Source: Atopsyche davidsoni (lineage: Eukaryota > Arthropoda > Insecta > Trichoptera > Hydrobiosidae). From it: a stretch of DNA of 64,000 nt. A program made the translations under genes and the position numbers. Below are positions 61,101 through 64,000 of the stretch, one piece after another. The stretch spans positions 2,418,001 to 2,482,000 of the forward strand of contig JAILWY010000028.1 of the NCBI GenBank assembly GCA_022113835.1, written 5' to 3'. Position 1 is the stretch's first letter. Every line of letters begins with the position of its first letter. The notes under the pieces were generated by a model. That model searched no databases. It saw only the letters and a list, made by a program, of their open reading frames with translations, and was not told where the DNA came from.

Positions 61101-64000
61101 AAGTCTATAAAAAAGTAGAAAACTATTACAATTAATGATTGTTTGTATTTATTATTTCAGCCTTGCCACTCTGGTTCAAAGAAGGTACATTAATATGGCT
61201 TAGTAATTGTGTAGATTTGTATCTCGTTCGATTAATTTGTTATTGTCACATTTTTGTTGTTATTTTTGTGCCTATAAATGAGTAGTGAGTCATCTGTATG
61301 CTAACCGAAATTGTTTTTTGTTTTGTTAATTAGTTGATCTTAGGTTTGTGTCTTCCGACTGTACTGGGATATTCAGGGATATGTAAAGATTCAAAAATTT
61401 CTGAACATAATCCCAGTACCGATATCGTAACGGTGGAAGACACAAACCACTCTGCAGCATAACACCTAAGAAATTCAAAGAGCGTCTTCTTCTCCACTTG
61501 TCTCCTCAAAGGAGATTGGTGATCATTTCACTGAAGATATTTGTCCTGCCCCAGTCTTATTAATTCGGCTGCACTCCCGACTTCCAGCGTAAATTTCGCA
61601 TCCACGCCAGTTCCTTCCTTCCAATGCCTCTTTTTCCTTCGATTTTTTCATGTACACGTAGCCGTAGTAGGCTTTAATTATTATTTCGAAAAATATGGTC
61701 AAAATAAGATAACTTACGCTATCTACGACTGTCAGGAGTTTTGTTTCTTTGCAGATCATTTAATAATATAATTTTGTATTTCAGGCATTCAATTTATTTA
61801 TCAAATTTAAAAAAACATTAAACACGCTGCAAATAATTTAATAAAATTTTGTTTGTCGTTTTTTTTTAAATAAAAAATATCGCCCATGCAGCAAGAGCTC
61901 TGATTGTTTTAACAATTTAATTTTAAGCAACAGTGAATGTGTTTATTTTACAATTGTATTTATCGTGATAATTAATGCAAATATATAACACGTTATAATG
62001 CATTTCTGTGTTGTGATGTTTTAACATCTTATCATAAGTCATTAAAATATGCATCAAAGAAGTAATCATACCTTATTTTTAGTAGTTAGGTATCAAAAAA
62101 TGTTTTTTGCGTCTATTTTAGCGCTTACTCACCTGCCTTATAGAGTAGTGTAGTTTATAGTCACCTAGTTCAGCTCATATATCTCCCGCTCGTGTATTTT
62201 TTTGATATTAAAAAAAATGTTTTTTGATGCTTTAGGAACTGGAGAAGTCTGTGAGCAACTGGACTTTGTTGAAGCTGAATAAACCGGAATGGGCGTACAT
62301 TGTGTTTGGAGCTTTGTCATCACTCATAGTCGGTGGAGTGCTGCCGGCATTTGCGCTACTCTTCTCGGAAGTCTACGGTGTAAGTTTTCAAGTTTTAAGA
62401 GATTGTGCAACTCCTGAATCCAGAATAACTTTTTACGATAAAATTAGGAATTAACTTATTAATAGATTTTAAGTATTTATAAATGAAATGTATTTGGTGA
62501 TGAACTTAGCTCCAAATTTTATTATTAAATGATAATACATACTTTATTAGAAGTTAAAGTACATTTTTTTAATTGACAACAAACGGAAAAACTGTGTTGC
62601 TTAAAATAAACAAAATATTGACAAATATATTTATTAACGAAAAAGTAATAATGTCTGTGTATATATTTTCAGTTATTATCGCTGTCGGACAAGGATGAGA
62701 TCACAAGGGGAACATCTTTCTACTGCGGCCTGTTTGTGGTGGTGGGGATTCTATGCGGAGCTGGGACGTTCTTGCAGAGCTACCTCTTCACCACAGCCGG
62801 CGTGCGCCTCACGCAGCGGCTGCGAGTCAAAACCTTCGCTAACTTCCTGCTTCAAGTGAGGATGCTTCATAGTTTTCGTTCAGAATATCTCCAAGAATGC
62901 AGTTGAATTAGAATAGTGCAGTATTTTCCATGATACCGATGTAGAATTATCGTTATGCCTATAAAAATTTGTACGACTTGCTTGAAGTTTTGATTGAAGA
63001 TATAATATTCTTGGTGTATTGACGATAACGTAGAATTTTTTTTAAATGTGAGAGTATTGTGAATTCATCGGTATAGACTTGTGAAGATAACAGACACGGA
63101 AGAAATGTATGGATTATGAATAATCTATAACTCAATTTGCAGGAGATGGCTTGGTACGATGATCAGAAAAACTCTGTGGGTGCGTTGTGCGCAAGGTTAA
63201 GTGGAGATGCGGCCGCTGTCCAAGGGGTAAGTCCATATAAATAAAAAAATACCGGGAACGAAACCTCGGAGTACCGAAAGCTTGAAGCAGCTCAACTCCC
63301 ATAAATTCAAATCAACTCACAATTTAAAAATTAATTGCTTAAGGTCATCGACTCAATTACAACCTAGAGAAATGTAATTTATTCCAAGAACTATAATTTT
63401 AACATTAATAATTCTTTACGATGATTCAGGTTTATTTACAAATGCTAATAATTTGTCAATGAAAATTAACATAACAGATTTTAATGTTGCGATGCATTGG
63501 AAATAAATATTGAAACAAGTACATTCCTAGAAATTCATCGTTAAATATCAGATCATTAGCCTTCTGTTATTGCAAGTATTCCAACGTGTGGTTGGCTGGC
63601 CAATATTTGGACGTGTACAGCAAAGATGTACTGTTTATCGTGATTATTTGGACTAATGATTAAGAGTTTAAAGTTTTATAACCTATAAATATTGATAATT
63701 TCTGTAGATATATGGATTCATGTAAATGAATAGTGTATAAACATACCCGGAAACTTTGCCGTTGGCGTTGTGTATTTTAAACAAATGAATTATTTTTACT
63801 CTAAAAATATATATTTTTTTAATGTAGTTATAAACTAATTTGATTTCTATGATATAAAATATAATGATATAAAATTTAAAATTTCAGGCCACTGGAATGA
63901 GGATCGGTACAATACTGCAAGGCATCTCGACACTGCTCTTCGGTATTATCATGGCAATGGTGTTCTCATGGAAGATGACCTTAGTTTCGCTTGTGACAAT
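27643..64000 (+). CDS. ABCB1-like: full-size ABCB transporter (P-glycoprotein/MDR), right end cut by window
   Basis: An ATP-driven export pump of the plasma membrane for lipophilic toxins and lipids. Exons of isoform A: 27643-27779, 42203-42293, 55712-55905, 56337-56481, 56680-56780, 57179-57350, 58222-58346, 58472-58667, 58744-58968, 59091-59277, 59457-59599, 59734-59942, 60118-60347, 60585-60739, 61161-61184 (optional), 62236-62379, 62673-62855, 63143-63226, 63888 to the edge. All junctions are GT-AG and in phase. 952 residues are visible of roughly 1280 to 1300. In isoform A numbering NBD1 has Walker [10 protein letters not shown] (481-489), Q-loop Gln529, signature LSGGQ (585-589), Walker B LLLDE (606-610) and H-loop His641, so site 1 looks catalytically intact. 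NBD2 is outside the window. Isoform B starts at 51294. Whether it is the Mdr49, Mdr65 or another ABCB lineage cannot be told without a tree. Confidence 0.95.
28640..28840. mobile_element. MITE right-end remnants
   Basis: Two diverged copies of the common MITE right terminus (GATTGTGTTGCCACGTGTTC and CGGTTGTGTTGCAACATGCG, each leading to AGGCTGCTTAA) lie about 150 bp apart, in the same orientation. Confidence 0.5.
29716..29925 (+). repeat. dispersed repeat with hammerhead-like core
   Basis: Contains CTGATGA (29867-29873), then the 6-bp complementary pair GGTCCC/GGGACC, then GAAACGTC. A 20-bp near-inverted repeat (GCTGGGACCATCGTCAGGGA with TCCCTGATGAAGGTCCCAGC, 18 of 20 complementary) surrounds it. 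Related copies are near 38.49, 52.95, 56.24, 61.4 and 63.26 kb, and possibly 39.25 kb. Confidence 0.55.
30716..31145 (+). mobile_element. dispersed retro-repeat copy
   Basis: Shares GGATCGGTAATGCAGTAGTG, TTGGGCAGCAGCAATACGCA, CATAGATATATATTCA and a terminal GAGGAGAGGCACCTGAA with copies at about 1345, 34496 (reverse), 36660, 38669 (reverse) and 40010 (reverse). The (GAAGAA)-type tail of other copies suggests LINE-driven spread with this strand as sense. The minus-strand frame over 30716-30934 is probably a by-product. Confidence 0.55.
31370..31720 (+). mobile_element. 3' end of a non-LTR retrotransposon (LINE) ORF2
   Basis: A decayed frame encodes [20 protein letters not shown], then after a disruption [14 protein letters not shown]. 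Both are typical of the C-terminal part of endonuclease/reverse-transcriptase LINEs common in arthropods. The copy ends in GAGGAGAGGCTTTAGAAGAA, a GAA-rich tail. The reverse transcriptase core is missing (5' truncation). Confidence 0.7.
31925..32050 (-). mobile_element. tRNA-derived SINE with intact cloverleaf head
   Basis: On the minus strand, 32037..31965 folds as a 73-nt tRNA-like cloverleaf: acceptor 6 of 7 pairs, D-stem GTAT/ATGC with loop AGTTGGTA, anticodon stem 4 of 5, variable loop 5, T-stem GTGGG/CCCAC with TTCGAAT. The anticodon position reads TGT (Thr), but the invariant U33 is A, so it is unlikely to be a working tRNA. A body ending AAAATGTACTTAATCA follows, as in the copy at 16258. 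Confidence 0.7.
32281..32633 (+). pseudogene. coding-like fragment with a frame change, unidentified
   Basis: An acceptor-like TTAGCTGCAG precedes a GC-rich stretch. The first part reads well in one frame ([16 protein letters not shown]) and then in another ([38 protein letters not shown], and on to [18 protein letters not shown] and a stop). The composition and the long second frame argue for a former coding sequence with a frameshift, possibly a retrocopy. I do not recognise the protein. Confidence 0.35.
32783..33293 (+). repeat. direct repeat copy 1 (about 510 bp)
   Basis: Shares a long, colinear, high-identity match with 39301-39823: GTCCGTTTTGCGAAAAA, ATATGATAAATATGTGTTTT, AGAGTCCTAAACATT, CAACATCTTCAAGATTTTAT, AAAATGGACGTTAATTAAAT, ending GATTTCGCC. 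No open frame. Confidence 0.75.
33619..33760. mobile_element. hAT-like MITE with CAGTGGCGTGCGGT ends
   Basis: Left end CAGTGGCGTGCGGTGCACTC; right end TCACCGCACGCCACG. Solo ends of the same family occur near 11440, 33400, 45190, 47940 and 54010. Confidence 0.55.
34048..34270. mobile_element. short hAT-like element
   Basis: Left end CAGGGGTGGACAAACTTTT; right end GCTTTGGCCACCCCTG. Flanks ATGTAGAG and GTGTATAA are a weak 8-bp duplication (5 of 8). A matching solo right end (TTGGCCACCCCTGGT) is near 32200 and a solo left end near 45704. Confidence 0.55.
34496..34770 (-). mobile_element. dispersed retro-repeat copy
   Basis: Reverse-orientation member of the family at 30716. It begins with TTCTTCTTCTTC (the tail read in reverse) and contains TTACCGATCCTTTACACACG and CTCAGGGCACAGAAT. 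Confidence 0.55.
36660..36900 (+). mobile_element. dispersed retro-repeat copy
   Basis: Member of the 30716 family: ATGGATCGGTAATAGAGTAG, TTGGGTAGCAGCAATACGCA and ACACTATTCTCCATAAAAA. Confidence 0.55.
38455..38667 (-). mobile_element. LINE fragment plus hammerhead-like repeat remnant
   Basis: The minus strand encodes [19 protein letters not shown], clearly related to the LINE piece at 31370. It is followed by GTCCCTGAAGATGGTCCCAG, a diverged copy of the repeat at 29716. Confidence 0.55.
38669..38945 (-). mobile_element. dispersed retro-repeat copy
   Basis: Begins TTCTTCTTCTTCAGGTGCCT, the reversed tail, and carries TTACCGATCCTTTACATATG and CTCAGGGCACATAATAG. It abuts the LINE fragment just to its left. 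Confidence 0.55.
39017..39300. other. TTAGG array leading into a GC-rich patch
   Basis: GGTTA units at 39017-39038 are followed by about 250 bp of GC-rich sequence with poly-G, a perfect TGACGTCA (39176-39183) and a degraded copy of the GACCGAAACG repeat near 39250. No convincing gene. Confidence 0.35.
39301..39823 (+). repeat. direct repeat copy 2 (about 520 bp)
   Basis: Partner of 32783-33293 in the same orientation, differing by scattered substitutions and small indels. Confidence 0.75.
39910..39981. repeat. (AT)n microsatellite
   Basis: About 36 uninterrupted AT dinucleotides. Confidence 0.95.
40010..40280 (-). mobile_element. dispersed retro-repeat copy
   Basis: Reverse-orientation member of the 30716 family: AAGTGCATCTCCTCAGAGGA, CTGAGCATATACTCATGCTG and TTCTACACCGCA. 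Confidence 0.5.
40955..41150. mobile_element. MITE end plus LINE-like scraps
   Basis: AGCCGGCTACACGCTCGGCG is a left end of the common MITE. It is followed by CGAATTGACCGCGTCACAAA, which resembles the DRV motif region of the LINE at 31370. Confidence 0.4.
42203..42293 (+). CDS. ABCB1-like: ABCB alternative N-terminal exon A2
   Basis: Completes Leu and encodes [20 protein letters not shown] then [10 protein letters not shown], ending in phase 0 at CTG|GTGAGT. The charged helix and the PFTKL end match the cytosolic segment that precedes FRYAT in P-glycoproteins. Exons A1 and A2 give a 76-residue N-terminus. Confidence 0.85.
43298..43458. mobile_element. MITE, near complete copy
   Basis: Left end GCCGGCTACACACGCAGCGA and right end GGTTGCGTCGCAGCGTGTGT, with TGGCGTCCCTTTATTGTGG and AAGCAAATAACGC inside. 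Another right end of the family lies just upstream (43160-43200). Confidence 0.7.
43713..43790. promoter_or_regulatory. GC-rich patch with YY1- and ETS-like sites
   Basis: GCCGCCATCTTG (reverse AAGATGGCGGC, a YY1/Pho-type consensus) is flanked by CACTTCCGG and CCGGAAGTG in inverted orientation. The arrangement looks like a compact TATA-less promoter or an imperfect inverted repeat of an element end. No transcript is evident. Confidence 0.3.
46050..46136. repeat. compound (CA/TA/TG)n microsatellite
   Basis: Alternating purine-pyrimidine tract of about 85 bp, running from CACACATATATACACA to TATGTGTGTG. Confidence 0.9.
47472..47605. mobile_element. MITE, complete short copy
   Basis: About 134 bp. 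Ends AGCTGCCTACACGCTGCGAC and GTCGCAGCGTGTGTAGGCTG are near-perfect inverted repeats. Confidence 0.75.
48293..49030. repeat. tandem array of five 147-182 bp units
   Basis: Each unit carries a version of AAAAATAGCAACAGTGTGTG followed by ATTTTGTCCCGATCTGT and CCTATTAGTCAATA, at about 48294, 48441, 48616, 48798 and 48954. The units are diverged and of uneven length. Confidence 0.7.
49147..49409 (-). CDS. unidentified coding-like exon antisense to ABCB
   Basis: Starts at an ATG preceded directly by an in-frame TAA. It encodes [20 protein letters not shown] and continues through [20 protein letters not shown] to CNSMFS, where a donor-like GTAATC follows. No signal peptide or membrane segment. A decayed relative lies at 55200-55390 on the same strand and preserves the VGNK..ARDT pattern. 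The repeated presence suggests a small gene family or the product of a mobile element. Not recognised. Confidence 0.4.
49765..49925. mobile_element. MITE copy
   Basis: Ends CAGCTGCCTGCGCACGCTGT and GGCTGTGTCGCTGCGGGTGT, with ACAACCGACAACCGAACTG and AAAAGCGTCC inside. Confidence 0.65.
50150..50945 (+). repeat. tandem array, about 199-bp unit, MITE-derived
   Basis: TAGCCGCAATAAAGC occurs at about 50234, 50430, 50631 and 50830 (spacing 196, 201, 199). Each unit holds TTTACACGACACAATATACA, CAATAGCAGTCTCTTATTTT and CTAGCCAAAAGCGTCGTCTT. These phrases parallel the common MITE (CTACACGCTGCGACAC.., CCAATAGCGTCCC), so the array looks like an amplified derivative. It ends about 160 bp before the putative promoter B. 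Confidence 0.8.
51026..51047 (+). repeat. short TTAGG-type array
   Basis: Four units of GGTTA, lying between the 199-bp array and ABCB promoter B. Confidence 0.65.
51075..51293 (+). promoter_or_regulatory. ABCB promoter B and 5' UTR
   Basis: TATAGTATAGTATATATA (51075-51092) is followed by an initiator match TCAGTT at 51103-51108 and a GC-rich leader of about 190 nt to the ATG. The leader contains three to four copies of AAGTGCC at about 51195-51231. TATA-like to initiator spacing (about 28) is suitable. Confidence 0.5.
51294..51341 (+). CDS. ABCB1-like: ABCB alternative first exon B1
   Basis: Encodes [16 protein letters not shown], ending in phase 0 at ATG|GTGAGT. GFFQM joined to FRYATYTEL at 55712 reproduces the usual P-glycoprotein entry into TMD1. 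Context before the ATG (CCAAGATGA) is good. The resulting N-terminus is 16 residues instead of 76. Confidence 0.8.
51435..51583. repeat. perfect SINE palindrome (69-bp arms, 11-nt loop)
   Basis: Arms 51435-51503 and 51515-51583 are exact reverse complements with loop CTCACAAGTCC. The arm sequence (CGATGATATTTTCTGAGAGT, then AAAATGTGCTTAATCAC) is the body of the SINE family seen at 16258 and 31925. Located in the intron right after exon B1, so it would be transcribed. Confidence 0.9.
52106..52141. repeat. (AT)n microsatellite
   Basis: About 18 AT units. Confidence 0.95.
52917..53045 (-). repeat. dispersed repeat with GGACCGAAACGTCGGAG
   Basis: Two head-to-head copies of the 29716-type repeat. 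The minus-strand copy reads TTGAAGACGGTCTCAGCACG then GGGACCGAAACGTCGGAG; the plus-strand copy reads CAGAACGGGGACCGAAACTC. Confidence 0.55.
54290..54650. repeat. degenerate tandem array, about 65-75 bp units
   Basis: Repeated words GTTAAAATGTGATTTT, CTATCTGGGATTCCCCATC and similar recur about five times with drift. Confidence 0.55.
54838..54987. mobile_element. MITE copy
   Basis: About 150 bp. Starts TAAGCTGTCTACACACGCAG and ends GTGTTGCTACGTGTGTAGGC. Confidence 0.7.
55200..55390 (-). pseudogene. decayed paralogue of the 49147-49409 sequence
   Basis: The minus strand reads [14 protein letters not shown], then (after frame disturbance) residues akin to LEIRNK and YCKA. It aligns to [20 protein letters not shown] and FLEVRNN of the other copy. 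Shared nucleotides include ACGTGTCCCTGG and TTGTTGCCGACTG. Interrupted by a stop. Confidence 0.4.
55712..58667 (+). CDS. ABCB1-like: ABCB exons for TMD1 (common to both isoforms)
   Basis: Six exons (55712-55905, 56337-56481, 56680-56780, 57179-57350, 58222-58346, 58472-58667) encode the first five transmembrane helices and the approach to TM6. TM1 is around [20 protein letters not shown]. Extracellular loop 1 carries an N-glycosylation sequon (NGT, Asn143 in isoform A). TM2 follows [17 protein letters not shown]. The coupling region [18 protein letters not shown] is followed by [15 protein letters not shown], and [17 protein letters not shown] spans TM4. [17 protein letters not shown] is the typical intracellular helix motif. 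Splice phases are 2, 0, 2, 0, 2, 0. Confidence 0.93.
58744..60347 (+). CDS. ABCB1-like: ABCB exons for TM6 and NBD1
   Basis: Five exons. 58744-58968 holds TM6 ([20 protein letters not shown]), the linker [14 protein letters not shown] and the A-loop Tyr in FKYPSRPDV. 59091-59277 holds Walker A. 59457-59599 holds the Q-loop ([14 protein letters not shown]). 59734-59942 holds [20 protein letters not shown], Walker B, D-loop SALD and the H-loop TH. 60118-60347 ends the domain ([11 protein letters not shown]) and starts the linker. All catalytic residues are canonical. Confidence 0.95.
60585..61184 (+). CDS. ABCB1-like: ABCB linker exons, with candidate 24-nt cassette exon
   Basis: Exon 60585-60739 encodes a charged linker with basic serine sites ([20 protein letters not shown]), matching the phosphorylated linker of P-glycoproteins, then an acidic stretch. 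61161-61184 lies between TATTTCAG and GTACAT and would add PCHSGSKK in frame (phase 0 on both sides). It can be skipped without changing frame; the downstream exon starts ELEKSVSNW. Confidence 0.7.
61340..61700. mobile_element. intronic repeat and LINE 3' end
   Basis: 61340-61470 holds inverted fragments of the GACCGAAACG-type repeat (CTGGGATATTCAGGGATATG with ATAATCCCAGTACCGATATC). 61480-61680 on the minus strand encodes [16 protein letters not shown] and carries TTTGAGGAGACAAGTGGAGA, the 3' end of the LINE family at 31370. Confidence 0.55.
62236..64000 (+). CDS. ABCB1-like: ABCB exons for the start of TMD2 (runs off window)
   Basis: Exons 62236-62379, 62673-62855, 63143-63226 and 63888 to the edge, all phase 0. 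They encode [20 protein letters not shown] (TM7), the loop [21 protein letters not shown]8 ([20 protein letters not shown]), the coupling region [20 protein letters not shown] and [16 protein letters not shown], then TM9. NBD2 is not in view. Confidence 0.93.

Overview
The window is AT-rich insect nuclear DNA. It has GT-AG introns, GC-richer exons, short TTAGG-type arrays, and very many MITE, hAT, SINE and LINE remnants. I infer a lepidopteran from this repeat style and from an ommochrome-binding-like gene at the left edge; the order is not proven by any single feature.

Layout. (1) 412-928, minus: two exons of a small secreted protein resembling ommochrome-binding proteins. (2) 3762-5517, minus: enhancer of rudimentary (ERH), with the start codon alone in its own exon. 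(3) 6446-18241, plus: PPP1R15, the stress-responsive PP1 targeting subunit that directs eIF2alpha dephosphorylation. It has a very long regulatory exon, a 7.7 kb intron and a conserved C-terminal exon. The PP1-binding KVRF motif is created only by splicing, and the leader carries a stack of upstream ORFs. (4) 18.3-27.4 kb: intergenic DNA with hAT elements, MITEs and tandem repeats, ending in an array of about 1.4 kb of roughly 59-bp units rich in ATCGAT. (5) 27643 to beyond 64000, plus: a full-size ABCB transporter (P-glycoprotein/MDR type). Two alternative first-exon sets, at 27.6+42.2 kb and at 51.3 kb, both join in phase 0 to the common exon at 55712. The window contains TMD1, all of NBD1, the linker (with a candidate 24-nt cassette exon) and the start of TMD2; NBD2 lies beyond the right edge.

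The roughly 28 kb between the first ABCB exon and the common exon is a repeat graveyard. It holds a tRNA-headed SINE family, one perfect 69-bp-arm SINE palindrome, LINE 3' ends, hAT and other MITEs, a 520-bp direct repeat pair, several tandem arrays, and copies of a dispersed repeat with a hammerhead-ribozyme-like core. Both proposed ABCB promoters sit just downstream of a tandem array. A few coding-like fragments (2.2, 2.8, 32.3 and 49.2 kb) could not be identified.

Functional links. PPP1R15 controls translation under stress and the ABCB pump exports xenobiotics and lipids. I see no evidence that the neighbouring genes work as a unit. No CRISPR array, rRNA gene or credible functional tRNA gene was seen.
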